A DNA stretch of 64,000 nucleotides from Paenibacillus ihumii (GTDB lineage: Bacteria > Bacillota > Bacilli > Paenibacillales > Paenibacillaceae). A program made the position numbers and the translations under genes. The notes beneath the pieces are model-generated. The model did no database searches. It was not told the origin of the DNA and saw only the letters and a list, made by a program, of their open reading frames with translations. The stretch is taken from the NCBI RefSeq assembly GCF_001403875.1, contig NZ_LN884297.1:124001-188000 (forward strand). The letters run 5' to 3'. Below, one piece after another: positions 17,566 through 26,688 of the stretch. Within the stretch, counting starts at the first letter, position 1. Every line of letters begins with the position of its first letter.

Positions 17566-17617
17566 ACTTTATGTAACCCTGCGCTGCACCCATCATCATG
17601 AAAATGGAGGTTTGACT

Positions 17618-20020
17618 TTGTTATCCGTGAACTTAGCCATTATTATCCCTTTTCTAGCTGCTGCACTCGTTCCACTTCTGTATACAAAAATTTCACGCAA
17701 ACATATCGGCTGGTTCGTTCTGATCGTGCCAGTCACCCTGTTTGTTACGCTGGCGCGTTATATTCCGTCAGTTGCCCAAGGCGAGACCTATTTCAGCTCA
17801 GTCGCATGGATTCCCTCCTACGGCATCCATTTTACCACGTATCTCGACGGTCTCAGCATGATCTTCGGCCTCTTGATTACCGGAATCGGCAGTCTGGTGA
17901 TCCTCTACTCCATCTATTACTTATCCGCAGAGGAGTCTCTGGGCCACTTCTATATTTACCTGCTGTTGTTTATGGGGGCCATGCTTGGCGTTGTCTTCTC
18001 CGACAATTTGATGGTGTTCTACGCCTTCTGGGAATTGACGAGCATTTCATCCTTCCTGCTGATCGCATTTTGGTATCATCGCAAAAGATCCCGATATGGA
18101 GCAAAAAAGGCTCTATTAACTACAGTCGTCGGCGGCATCGCCATGCTGACCAGCTTCATTATGATCTATGTGATGACAGGCACAATGAGCATCCGGGAAA
18201 TTATTGCGGCCATCGATCCCAATCATATGCTATTTATTCCCGCAATGCTACTGCTGCTTCTTGGCGCGTTCACCAAATCCGCCCAGTTTCCATTTCATAT
18301 CTGGCTGCCGGATGCGATGGAAGCCCCGACGCCAGTCAGCGCCTATCTGCACTCGGCCACGATGGTCAAGGCAGGCATTTATCTCGTCGCCAGGTTCACG
18401 CCGATATTTGGCAGCCACGAAGCCTGGTTCTGGCTTGTCAGCAGCGTTGGGCTCATTACGCTATTCTGGGGCTCCTTCAACGCCGTCCGCCAGACGGATC
18501 TCAAGGCACTGCTGGCCTACTCGACCATTAGCCAGCTCGGTCTCGTCATGAGCCTGTTCGGGATCGGCTCGGCAGCATTGTCCATGGGAGCGGGCGAGGA
18601 GACCGTAATTTATGCCCAAGCAACCTTTGCCGCTCTGTTCCACTTGGTAAATCACTCTACCTTTAAGGGCGCCTTGTTTATGGTCATCGGCATCGTGAAC
18701 CACGGTGCCGGCACCCGCGACATCCGCCGGCTTGGCGGGCTGATGTCGCTGATGCCGATTTCCTTCACGATCGCATTGATCGGCAGCTTCTCCATGGCAG
18801 GCTTGCCGCCTTTCAACGGCTTCCTGAGCAAGGAGATGTTCTTTGAAGCCGTAGTCAGCGTAAGCCAATCCGGGATTTTCTCACTGCATATATCGAAGGT
18901 GCTGTTCCCGGCCATCGCCTGGATTGCCAGTGTATTTACATTCATATACTGCATGATTATCGTGTTCAAGACGTTCCTCGGCCCATACCAGCCGGAGAAG
19001 CTGGATCATGAGGCTCACGAAGCGCCGGCAGGGATGCTTGTTTCACCGATAATCCTGGCCATTCTCGTCGTAGGCATCTTCTTCTTTCCCAATGTCCTGG
19101 GCGATTATTTATTGCGTCCGGCGATGGCAAGTATTCTCCCTTCGCTTCAGCTTGAAGGCATGGTCGGACCTATCTCGGCCTGGCACGGAATTAATCCAGC
19201 CTTCCTGATGACGGTCGGAGTCATTATCATCGGCACCCTGCTCTACTTGTCGATTCGGCGCTGGAAGAGAATTTATTCGCTGCTGCCGGAGAAATGGACG
19301 CTCGACAATCTGTATAATAACAGCCTGATTCAGATGGAGAGGATCTCGAATCGGATCACTTCCTTCTATATGACGGGTTACCTTCGGAGCTATTCGATTT
19401 ATATATTCCTGTTCTTCATCGCCGCTGTAGGAGGGACCCTGCTGTTTACCGGAGCCTACACCTTCGACCTTTCGGGGGATGCGCCGATCAGTTTGTATGA
19501 AATCGTCCTGGTTCTGATTATGATGGCTGCCGGACTTGCGATCCCCTTGGCAAAAACCCGCGTAAACGCCATACTCCTCAATGGAGCGTTGGGATATTCC
19601 ATGGCCCTGTTCTTCGTCGTGTTCCGTGCACCTGATCTCGCGCTTACCCAGCTAGTCGTCGAGACGGTATCGACAGCCTTGTTCCTGCTGTGCTTTTATT
19701 ATCTGCCCGAATGGAAGAAGGAGAATTCGCCTCGCCGGACTAAACGGAACAATCTGATCATTTCCATTGCCGTGGGTGCCATCTTCGTATTGGTTGCTCT
19801 CTCGGTTCGGGGCGGCAAGCTGTTCGAGACAATCTCCGGCTACTTTGAAGATGCTTACGAGCTCGCAGGGGGCAAGAACATCGTCAATGCGATCCTTGGT
19901 GACTTCCGCGCATTTGATACGATGCTCGAGGTCATCGTTCTCTTCATTGGCGGCCTCGGCGTATATACGTTGATTAAATTAAAGACAACGAAGGAGGAGC
20001 GGAATCTTGAAGATCAATGA
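17618..20020 (+). CDS. mrpA: Na+/H+ antiporter subunit MrpA
   Basis: The large subunit of the seven-part Mrp cation/proton antiporter, 800 residues. TTG 17618 is chosen: GGAGG (17606-17610) lies seven bases upstream, the membrane segment [17 protein letters not shown] begins there, and the length matches B. subtilis MrpA. It has about 20 membrane helices, with the NuoL-like proton channel motifs [30 protein letters not shown] and [15 protein letters not shown], and a C-terminal MrpA-specific region. Homologous to complex I antiporter subunits. First gene of mrpABCDEFG, preceded by a long leader. Confidence 0.95.
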   Translation: MLSVNLAIIIPFLAAALVPLLYTKISRKHIGWFVLIVPVTLFVTLARYIPSVAQGETYFSSVAWIPSYGIHFTTYLDGLSMIFGLLITGIGSLVILYSIYYLSAEESLGHFYIYLLLFMGAMLGVVFSDNLMVFYAFWELTSISSFLLIAFWYHRKRSRYGAKKALLTTVVGGIAMLTSFIMIYVMTGTMSIREIIAAIDPNHMLFIPAMLLLLLGAFTKSAQFPFHIWLPDAMEAPTPVSAYLHSATMVKAGIYLVARFTPIFGSHEAWFWLVSSVGLITLFWGSFNAVRQTDLKALLAYSTISQLGLVMSLFGIGSAALSMGAGEETVIYAQATFAALFHLVNHSTFKGALFMVIGIVNHGAGTRDIRRLGGLMSLMPISFTIALIGSFSMAGLPPFNGFLSKEMFFEAVVSVSQSGIFSLHISKVLFPAIAWIASVFTFIYCMIIVFKTFLGPYQPEKLDHEAHEAPAGMLVSPIILAILVVGIFFFPNVLGDYLLRPAMASILPSLQLEGMVGPISAWHGINPAFLMTVGVIIIGTLLYLSIRRWKRIYSLLPEKWTLDNLYNNSLIQMERISNRITSFYMTGYLRSYSIYIFLFFIAAVGGTLLFTGAYTFDLSGDAPISLYEIVLVLIMMAAGLAIPLAKTRVNAILLNGALGYSMALFFVVFRAPDLALTQLVVETVSTALFLLCFYYLPEWKKENSPRRTKRNNLIISIAVGAIFVLVALSVRGGKLFETISGYFEDAYELAGGKNIVNAILGDFRAFDTMLEVIVLFIGGLGVYTLIKLKTTKEERNLEDQ

Positions 20021-20429
20021 CGTCATTTTACAAACGGTAACCAAAATCGTAGTTTTCATTATTCTGACGATGGCCGTCTACTTATTCATCTCCGGGCATA
20101 ATAGCCCCGGCGGCGGCTTTATTGGCGGCCTCGTGCTGGCCTCCGCGCTCGTGCTGCTGTTCCTTGCCTTTGATACGGAGACCATCATGAAGCGGATTCC
20201 ACTGGATTTCAAAATGGTCGCTGCCGTCGGCGCCTTCATTGCGGTAGCTACAGGAGCCGCCTCCTTGTTTTTGGATATCCCTTTTTTAAGCCATGCTTAT
20301 TCTTATTTCAATCTTCCTGTCTTTGGCAAAACAGGCCTTGCTACGGTCACTATATTTGAGCTCGGTGTAGCTCTGGGCGTAGTCGGCGTCGTCGTCACGA
20401 TTATTCTAAGTATTAGTGAGGATGTGTAA
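20007..20429 (+). CDS. mrpB: Na+/H+ antiporter subunit MrpB
   Basis: A 140-residue subunit with about four membrane helices. TTG 20007 overlaps the end of mrpA by 14 bases and has GGAGGAGCGGA just upstream. The segment SGHNSPGGGFIGGLVLASALVLLFLAFD is the conserved signature of MrpB and of the equivalent C-terminal part of fused MrpA proteins. It is required with the other subunits for a functional complex. Confidence 0.93.
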   Translation: MKINDVILQTVTKIVVFIILTMAVYLFISGHNSPGGGFIGGLVLASALVLLFLAFDTETIMKRIPLDFKMVAAVGAFIAVATGAASLFLDIPFLSHAYSYFNLPVFGKTGLATVTIFELGVALGVVGVVVTIILSISEDV

Positions 20430-20433
20430 GTAT

Positions 20434-20772
20434 ATGGAAACGTTGATCATCATCCTGACGGGAGTGCTGGTGTCCGTAGCGACCTACCTGTTTCTCTCCA
20501 GGAATGTTATTCGGATCATTCTTGGCACGGCCGTGCTGACGCATGCGGGACATTTGCTGATCATGACGATGGGCGGGCTCAAGACCGGGGGCGTTCCCGT
20601 ACTCGGAGAGGAGACGACCACTTTTACCGATGCCCTGCCTCAAGCCCTGATTCTGACTTCCATCGTAATCAGCTTTGCGGTCACTGCCTTTCTTCTCGTG
20701 CTGGCATACCGATTGTACCAGGAGAGCAGGAGCGATAATTTATACGAGCTAAGAGGTATGCTGAATGAATAA
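20434..20772 (+). CDS. mrpC: Na+/H+ antiporter subunit MrpC
   Basis: A 112-residue homologue of the complex I subunit NuoK with three membrane helices. ATG 20434 gives METLIIILTGVLVSVATYLF, matching the usual MrpC start; an in-frame ATG at 20416 overlaps mrpB and adds a hydrophilic tail. Conserved features are the RNVIRIILGTAVLTHAGHLLIM segment and DALPQALILTSIVISFAVTAFLL. It overlaps mrpD by eight bases. Confidence 0.92.
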   Translation: METLIIILTGVLVSVATYLFLSRNVIRIILGTAVLTHAGHLLIMTMGGLKTGGVPVLGEETTTFTDALPQALILTSIVISFAVTAFLLVLAYRLYQESRSDNLYELRGMLNE

Positions 20773-22243
20773 TATTCTTGTTCTCCCCGTCGTCATTCCA
20801 GTGCTAGCTGGTATTATCCTTGTTTTTTTCCGGTCGTATATCCAGATCCAAAGATGGCTTAGCCTGGCCGCCGTCCTGTCGGTTACAGGCGTCAGCCTGT
20901 ATATGCTGAACATCATTCAAAATGAAGGAATCATCCGCCTTGACTTCGGGAATTGGCAGCCGCCATTCGGCATCCTCTTCGTCGGCGATTCCTTCTCGCT
21001 GCTGCTCGTGCTTACGACTAGCCTTGTTGCTGCAGTCTGCCTGATCTATGCCTTCTACTCCATTGGGGAGAAGCGGGAGCGAATGTTCTTCTATCCGTTT
21101 GTCCTGCTTATGGTCGCGGGTGTAAACGGCTCTTTTCTCACAGGAGACCTGTTCAACCTGTACGTGTGCTTCGAGGTCATGCTGCTGGCTTCCTATGCGC
21201 TCATTACGCTTGGAGGCACCAAGCCCCAGCTGAGAGAATCCATCAAATACGTAGCTATTAACGTGCTCTCCTCTTGGTTCTTCCTTGTAGCCATCGCCTA
21301 CCTGTACGGCACACTAGGCACATTAAACATGGCTCATCTCTCCGAGCGGATCGCCGAAGCCGGGCAAACCCCGCTGCTTACCGTAATCAGCATACTGTTC
21401 CTGCTTGTCTTCGGCTTGAAGGCCGGCCTGCTGCTCTATTTCTGGCTGCCTGGTTCATATAGTGTGCCACCGGCCGCAGTAGCTGCTTTATTCGGAGGGC
21501 TGCTTACGAAGGTCGGTATCTATGCGATGTTCCGCATGTTCACCCTGCTCTTCTATCACGAGCCTGGGATCACACATACGTTCATCGGCATCATGGCGGG
21601 CATTACGCTAATCGGGGGCTCCTTCGGAGCAATTGCTTATAAGGATATTCGTCAAATCGTATCCTTTAATGTTGTCATCGCGGTTGGCTTCATTCTGGTG
21701 GGTCTTGCCGTTGCCACTCCATCGGCTTTTGAAGGAGCGATTTATTATTTAGTGCATGACATGCTGGTCAAGGCAGCCTTGTTCCTCATCGCCGGTTCCA
21801 TGGTTGCTCTAACCGGCACGACGATGATCGACAGAATGAGCGGACTCATTCGCCATTATCCGGTATTAGGCTGGTCGTTCTTTGTCATCATGCTGGCCCT
21901 TGCCGGCATTCCGCCCTTGAGCGGCTTTATGGGAAAAATTCTAATCGGCCAAGGGGCTGTAGAAGGCGGGGCGTATATCCTGCTTGCACTTTCCCTCATA
22001 TCCAGCATATTCGTGCTCTATTCCCTGCTGCGCATATTCCTGAACTGCTTCTGGGGAGAATCCACGACGAGCGAGGAGGAAGTTGTTCCCTTAAGCAAAG
22101 GCTGGCTAATCCCCTGCGTCTTGCTTACAGCCGCTTCTATCGGGCTGGGGCTCGGAGCAGAATTCGTATCGCCATACGTCGCGGACGCGGCAAGGACTTT
22201 AACCAATCCTTACATTTACATTGATGCCGTCATGAACAAGTAA
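20765..22243 (+). CDS. mrpD: Na+/H+ antiporter subunit MrpD
   Basis: A 492-residue NuoN/NuoM-like proton-channel subunit with about 14 membrane helices. ATG 20765 overlaps the mrpC stop. Key segments include TGDLFNLYVCFEVMLLASYAL with the conserved helix-5 glutamate, the lysine in GLKAGLLLYFWLPGSYSVPPAAVAALFGGLLTKVGIYAMFRM, and HDMLVKAALFLIAG. Normal length. Confidence 0.95.
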   Translation: MNNILVLPVVIPVLAGIILVFFRSYIQIQRWLSLAAVLSVTGVSLYMLNIIQNEGIIRLDFGNWQPPFGILFVGDSFSLLLVLTTSLVAAVCLIYAFYSIGEKRERMFFYPFVLLMVAGVNGSFLTGDLFNLYVCFEVMLLASYALITLGGTKPQLRESIKYVAINVLSSWFFLVAIAYLYGTLGTLNMAHLSERIAEAGQTPLLTVISILFLLVFGLKAGLLLYFWLPGSYSVPPAAVAALFGGLLTKVGIYAMFRMFTLLFYHEPGITHTFIGIMAGITLIGGSFGAIAYKDIRQIVSFNVVIAVGFILVGLAVATPSAFEGAIYYLVHDMLVKAALFLIAGSMVALTGTTMIDRMSGLIRHYPVLGWSFFVIMLALAGIPPLSGFMGKILIGQGAVEGGAYILLALSLISSIFVLYSLLRIFLNCFWGESTTSEEEVVPLSKGWLIPCVLLTAASIGLGLGAEFVSPYVADAARTLTNPYIYIDAVMNK

Positions 22244-22298
22244 TTGGATAGACTGAATGGTTCGCCAAATGCGCGATATGGAGGAAGGGGGGATGTAA

Positions 22299-22781
22299 AT
22301 GCCTGCTCAGTTTCTGTTAAATTTATTTATTGCCTTTCTGTGGATGGTTCTTAACGATGAGGACGAGCTGAGATTCACGACGTTTTTTGCCGGCTTTCTT
22401 GTCGGGGTGGCCATTATCTTCGTCATGCAGCGTTTCTTCGGAAAACAATTTTATCTCCATCGGTTCTACCGGGTCGTCAAGCTGATCCTGATCTTCATTT
22501 CCGAGCTGTTCCAGTCGGCCTTTGTCGTAATGAAGCATATCATCAGTCCAAAAATAGATATTAAGCCTGGGATTTTCACCTATCGTACAGCCCTGAAAAG
22601 CGATTGGGAAGTAACTACGCTGGCTCTGCTGCTAACGTTGACACCAGGTTCGGTCGTAATGGAGGTATCGCCTGAAGGAGATACGTTCTATATTCACGCC
22701 CTGGACATCGAACGCTACAAAGGCGATCTCGTCCGTTCCTTAGGCCGGTTTGAAAAAGCAATCATGGAGGTGACTCGATAA
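22299..22781 (+). CDS. mrpE: Na+/H+ antiporter subunit MrpE
   Basis: A 160-residue subunit with two or three N-terminal membrane helices and a cytoplasmic C-terminal part. ATG 22299 has the strong site GGAGGAAGGGGGG upstream. The motif LTLTPGSVVMEV followed by FYIHALDIE is characteristic of the MrpE/MnhE/PhaE family. Its stop overlaps the mrpF start (TAATG). Confidence 0.92.
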   Translation: MPAQFLLNLFIAFLWMVLNDEDELRFTTFFAGFLVGVAIIFVMQRFFGKQFYLHRFYRVVKLILIFISELFQSAFVVMKHIISPKIDIKPGIFTYRTALKSDWEVTTLALLLTLTPGSVVMEVSPEGDTFYIHALDIERYKGDLVRSLGRFEKAIMEVTR

Positions 22782-23065
22782 TGATCAAAATTATGCTGGG
22801 CATTGCGCTTACCCTGTTCAGCGTGGCGATTGCCATTTCCCTATACCGAATTATCAAGGGACCGTCCATTCCCGATCGCGTCATCGCGATGGATATGATC
22901 GGCGTTAACCTGATTTCCGGCATCGCCGCTGTATCAATATTGCTGAAAACCAAGGCCTACTTGGAGGTTATCCTCATTTTGGGCATATTGGCTTTCATCA
23001 GCACAATTTCGCTCTCCAGATTTATCGAGAGAGGTGTTATTATTGAACGTAAACGCAGTGGGTGA
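22781..23065 (+). CDS. mrpF: Na+/H+ antiporter subunit MrpF
   Basis: A 94-residue subunit with three membrane helices. ATG 22781 shares a base with the mrpE stop. The segment IIKGPSIPDRVIAMDMIGVNLI is the family signature. It overlaps mrpG by 23 bases, in keeping with coupled translation of the complex. Confidence 0.92.
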   Translation: MIKIMLGIALTLFSVAIAISLYRIIKGPSIPDRVIAMDMIGVNLISGIAAVSILLKTKAYLEVILILGILAFISTISLSRFIERGVIIERKRSG

Positions 23066-23477
23066 GTTCGTAGGAGCTGCCCTGATTCTCATCGGCAGCG
23101 TTATCAGCGTCATCAGTGCTATCGGTATTATTCGTTTTCCGGACGTATATACACGGGCGCACGCCGCAACCAAAAGCTCTACGCTTGCCGTGCTGCTGAC
23201 CCTCGTAGGAACCTTTCTATATATCTGGTTCAGCGACGCTTTCATTAGCGTACGGGTTATTCTCGGTATTTTATTCGTATTCATTACGGCTCCGGTATCC
23301 GGGCATCTCATCATTCGGGCTGCTTACCGCTCCAACGTCAAGCTGGCGGATTCGACGATCGAGGATGAGCTAAAGCCTGTCCTGCAAGAAAAAGGGCGAG
23401 AGGACAAAGATGAGGAAGCTCAAGAGGTAGTTCAAGAGCAAAAGCAGGGGCAGGAGCAGCCGCAAGGCAGCGTATAA
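23043..23477 (+). CDS. mrpG: Na+/H+ antiporter subunit MrpG
   Basis: A 144-residue last subunit with three membrane helices and the MrpG signature GLIRFPDVYTRAHAATKSSTLAV (here IGIIRFPDVYTRAHAATKSS). TTG 23043 is preferred because AGAGAGGTG (23028-23036) lies six bases upstream; a GTG at 23034 overlaps the site. The tail of about 35 residues is highly charged and Gln/Glu-rich, longer than the ~124-residue B. subtilis protein. A strong terminator follows. Confidence 0.9.
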   Translation: MNVNAVGEFVGAALILIGSVISVISAIGIIRFPDVYTRAHAATKSSTLAVLLTLVGTFLYIWFSDAFISVRVILGILFVFITAPVSGHLIIRAAYRSNVKLADSTIEDELKPVLQEKGREDKDEEAQEVVQEQKQGQEQPQGSV

Positions 23478-23494
23478 GCAGGATACATCGAAAA

Positions 23495-23541
23495 AAAGCC
23501 GAGCAAGGACAAACAAGCGTTGTTCCTTCTCGGCTTTAGGT
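23495..23541 (+). terminator. Terminator of the mrp operon
   Basis: AAAGCCGAG (23495-23503) pairs with CTCGGCTTT (23529-23537), extended by AAGGACAA with TTGTTCCTT inside. A run of A precedes and T-rich sequence follows. Confidence 0.85.
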
Positions 23542-23756
23542 TTTGAACGGCTCTGATCAGTTTGTTTATTAATACGGACAATACGCGGCTATCTCCTCTC
23601 TCAATTGCGGCTAATTGCCCATTAAGTTATACTTATCAAAAATACTCATTATGCCCAAAGCATCATATAGCATAGTCTTTATCTGACCAACTAGAATCGA
23701 GTTCATATATCCGCATCACCCCAGTACAAAGGTTAAAAGGAGGGATTATAACTTCT

Positions 23757-24257
23757 ATGAGCGATCAAATCCTAGCGCAAATTCTCGATGAGCTTAAATC
23801 ATTGAACACCCGAATGGGGGGCTTGGCAGACAGACAAACATCCCTTGAAGAGGGGCAGCAAGCTTTGCTAGCTAGACAAACATCCCTTGAAGAGGGGCAA
23901 CAAGCTTTGCTAGCTAGACAAACAACCCTTGAAGAGGGACAGCTAGCTCTGCTAGCTAGACAAACGAACCTTGAAGAGGGACAGCAAACTCTGCTAGCTA
24001 AGCAAGGGGCTTTAGAAGCAAGGCAGCTGAACTTTGAGGCCGAACTAAAGGAGATTAAAGCCAATACTGCGGATATTCCTTTAATAAGACAGGCCGTTCT
24101 AGAGACGCTGGAGATTACGAAACGGCTGGATTTGTCCCAGAAATCCTTCGAGAGAAAAACGGTTAACCAGCTCAATACGCATGAATACAGCATTGATATT
24201 ATTAATCGCAGACAGCTTAAGCTGGAAGCAGATATGGAAAGCCTAAAGCGTAAATAA
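23757..24257 (+). CDS. Coiled-coil protein with 14-residue tandem repeats
   Basis: A 166-residue hydrophilic protein with no signal peptide or membrane segment. AAAGGAGGG (23737-23744) precedes ATG 23757. Residues 26-81 are four copies of a 14-residue unit (RQTSLEEGQQALLA), with a fifth degenerate copy at 82-95. Fourteen residues is two heptads, so a long coiled coil is expected. The C-terminal part (KRLDLSQKSFERKTVNQLNTHEYSIDIINRRQLKLEADMESLK) is also helical. I recall similar unnamed proteins in Bacillus and Paenibacillus but no function. It stands between two terminators, so it is a single-gene unit. Confidence 0.6.
   Translation: MSDQILAQILDELKSLNTRMGGLADRQTSLEEGQQALLARQTSLEEGQQALLARQTTLEEGQLALLARQTNLEEGQQTLLAKQGALEARQLNFEAELKEIKANTADIPLIRQAVLETLEITKRLDLSQKSFERKTVNQLNTHEYSIDIINRRQLKLEADMESLKRK
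23832..23999 (+). repeat. Four tandem 42-bp repeats inside the coiled-coil gene
   Basis: Each unit encodes R-Q-T-x-L-E-E-G-Q-x-x-L-L-A. The first two copies are almost identical at DNA level (one base differs), the third and fourth diverge, and a fifth partial copy follows. The near identity suggests recent expansion by slippage or unequal recombination. Confidence 0.9.
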
Positions 24258-24266
24258 TCATTTTAG

Positions 24267-24290
24267 AACCTCGCCGATGGCGAGGTTTTC
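24267..24290. terminator. Terminator after the coiled-coil gene
   Basis: AACCTCGCC (24267-24275) and GGCGAGGTT (24279-24287) form a perfect nine-base stem with a three-base loop, followed by TTC. It may also act for the convergent germination operon. Confidence 0.75.
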
Positions 24291-24317
24291 TCGTAGATCA
24301 TACTCGATTCTGTAATA

Positions 24318-25544
24318 TTAATCTGTAGAAGAAGCAACGTCCTTGATTGTCACATTGACGTCGTAGGTAATTGGAACATGACTGAAAATGTCCTCCCACC
24401 TCTCTTTTAGCTTCCTCCAACGCTTCGGATATTTAAATTTCAATTGTTCTCCGAAGCCGCCGACGTCAACATGATACACCTTTTGCATTTTGTGCAGGAC
24501 TTGTCTGATTTGTTTCTTGATTTCTTCCTCGAACTGTCCCTCCAGCTCATGAATATACTGCGGAGATGAAGGGACTTCCGGAAAGCTCCAGTCCTCGATT
24601 AAACTTCCTTCAGTTTTAATCTTGATATGAAATGATATGTCATCTCCCGACACTTCAGGGATAATTGAAGCTTTAGAGGTCTCCGGCTCGTAAGCTATCG
24701 TGTAGCTTCCCCTTGAGGCATAGGTTTTCAAAGCGCCTCCTACTACGTCTCCCTTGATCCAGGACAAGCCCTCGATATCATACTGGGTTAATTCCCCGAT
24801 CCATCGCTTGGTATCTCCTTTTATAATCGCTGCTCCGGAGAATTTGTGCTCATCTTTGGCGGTGACAACATTCTGCAGCAGAAAGCTGGCTCCCGATTGC
24901 ATGGCGCTATCCAGCTTGATCAACGACACCGGCGGTAAGATCTTATTCGAACGATACCGATTATTGACGACTCCCAATAAATACAGGGCCGGTATCTCTC
25001 CGGGCTCCTCCGAGCTCAACGCTTCTAGAGCACTTCGATGACTTACCACTACGAGACAGCTCGGCCGTATTTCATTGTCACGAAGAATAAAGTCGAATAT
25101 CTGCTCCAGACTGTATTTCTGAGCTAATTCCCGGGCAACCACGATCACCTTAAGATGATGCCCGATAATCGGCCGGTCCCGCCGCAAGGAGAATTGACGA
25201 AAAATTTGAATGACGGAATCCCCTGTCAATTGTTCATTCAAATATGCCTTTTCCGATGATGGACTCGAGCCTCCCCCTCCTCCTCCACCGCCTCCACCCT
25301 GTCCTCCCTTTTTGGCGTTGATCGGCGGAATAATTTGAATCGTAGCGGTTATAACATTTTCCTTAGGGTAATGCGCTCCCTGCTCATTGATTTCCTTCTC
25401 AAACGCGGACTCTTTGGCAGTATCCAGCCCCAATCCAATACTGACCGTTACATCTTCAATTTCATTGGCGCTCCAGCAGCCGGTGGATATGAGCAATAAC
25501 AAGCTTGCAGCCGCCAGCAAAACACGCCTAACGTGTCTGCTCAA
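24318..25544 (-). CDS. Spore germination receptor subunit C (Ger(x)C lipoprotein)
   Basis: A 408-residue lipoprotein of the GerAC/GerKC family, part of a nutrient germination receptor in the inner spore membrane. The signal ends in LISTGCW, so Cys is lipidated by Lgt. The family signature W-x-x-x-E-I-E-D follows directly. A run of ten glycines (about residues 84-93) forms an unusual flexible insertion between domains one and two. It is the third gene of a gerA-gerB-gerC operon and overlaps gerB by four bases. Confidence 0.88.
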   Translation of the reverse strand: MSRHVRRVLLAAASLLLLISTGCWSANEIEDVTVSIGLGLDTAKESAFEKEINEQGAHYPKENVITATIQIIPPINAKKGGQGGGGGGGGGGSSPSSEKAYLNEQLTGDSVIQIFRQFSLRRDRPIIGHHLKVIVVARELAQKYSLEQIFDFILRDNEIRPSCLVVVSHRSALEALSSEEPGEIPALYLLGVVNNRYRSNKILPPVSLIKLDSAMQSGASFLLQNVVTAKDEHKFSGAAIIKGDTKRWIGELTQYDIEGLSWIKGDVVGGALKTYASRGSYTIAYEPETSKASIIPEVSGDDISFHIKIKTEGSLIEDWSFPEVPSSPQYIHELEGQFEEEIKKQIRQVLHKMQKVYHVDVGGFGEQLKFKYPKRWRKLKERWEDIFSHVPITYDVNVTIKDVASSTD

Positions 25545-26650
25545 TTCGGATTCCCTCCTTTTTTCCGAACCATGCTGATTAACAGGAGCAATAAGGGAAC
25601 CCCGCCGAACAGAAAGATCGATATATTTCCAACGATGTCCCCCAGCTTAAAGACTTCCAACACATTTTTTGGAACCATGGCTATCAGGAATATAACAGGC
25701 AGCATGGCAAACAAAAAAGGCTTCAGGCTTTTATTAAATAGCTGCGACCACCCCAGAGATGCGGCATAGTGCGTGACCGTAAAGGTCGAGAAGATCTGCA
25801 TGATCCAAATGACGAGCAGCAAAGACTCAAAACGTTCAAAAATCAAGCCCTCCATTTCAAAGCTGCGCAGCAAATCCAAGCTAGGCCAGGTTCTGGTCTG
25901 CACCCCGTATATGGATAGTCCGCCAATAACCATGATAATAGTGACTAAGTAGATGAACAGAGGAACGGTCGTACCGGCAAGCACGGCTTTAACTGCCTTC
26001 TTCGGCATTTTCATATAAGCCGTAGCAATCAGCATGATCTCATAACCGGTAAAAGGAAACAGCGCCGGCTTAATTCCTCTAAGCACTGGCATGATTCCAG
26101 ATCCGAGCACGGGCCTTAAATAATCAATATTAAATATTTTGGTGCTTAACAGGAATGAAATTAAGAAAAATATAAGTGTAATCGGTAAAATCAGCTCGTA
26201 GATTCTAGCCATGCAATTGATGCCCCCCAATGTCAAATAAAGGCCAATCCACATAAAGGACATTACAATAGCCCAGACAGGAGTGCCATCCAGCAGATAA
26301 AAGCCCGTAACCTCTGCCATAACTCGAATTTGGACAGCTGAAATGACAAGGAAAACGGTAATGACGGTGAAGCTCAATATCCAGGCCAACCATTTCCCCG
26401 TGATCTCCGGCACAAACTGAAACAAGGTTTTCCCCTGAAATCTCCGGCATAGCAGCACAACGATTAATCCCGCTGCAGTCACGATTATTCCGGAGATAAT
26501 TATGGAGAGCCATACATCCGGAGTTTGCGCCGCCTCCACAGTCGTTCGCGGAAGCGTTAATACTCCAGAGCCTAACGTATAGTTAATGATTATTACTGCC
26601 GCTTGGGAAGTTGTTATCTTGTCTTCTGCACTAATACTTGCCCTGTTCAT
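25541..26650 (-). CDS. Spore germination receptor subunit B (GerAB/YndE-type permease)
   Basis: A 369-residue membrane protein with ten predicted helices, of the GerAB branch of the amino acid/polyamine permease superfamily. It is the subunit thought to bind the germinant. Helix 1 contains INYTLGSGVLTLPRTTVE, matching the unwound substrate region of APC transporters. The start at 26650 follows a weak AGGAAAGAGG-type site. It lies between gerA and gerC; the germinant cannot be predicted from sequence. Confidence 0.88.
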   Translation of the reverse strand: MNRASISAEDKITTSQAAVIIINYTLGSGVLTLPRTTVEAAQTPDVWLSIIISGIIVTAAGLIVVLLCRRFQGKTLFQFVPEITGKWLAWILSFTVITVFLVISAVQIRVMAEVTGFYLLDGTPVWAIVMSFMWIGLYLTLGGINCMARIYELILPITLIFFLISFLLSTKIFNIDYLRPVLGSGIMPVLRGIKPALFPFTGYEIMLIATAYMKMPKKAVKAVLAGTTVPLFIYLVTIIMVIGGLSIYGVQTRTWPSLDLLRSFEMEGLIFERFESLLLVIWIMQIFSTFTVTHYAASLGWSQLFNKSLKPFLFAMLPVIFLIAMVPKNVLEVFKLGDIVGNISIFLFGGVPLLLLLISMVRKKGGNPN

Positions 26651-26688
26651 GGGATTGCAACCTCTTTCCTGTTTGTAGAGATGTCAAT

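Noticed and set aside
17309..17617. N-terminal extension of MrpA
   Set aside because: The extension reads as random peptide and would make MrpA far longer than the family; the TTG at 17618 has a good site and normal length.
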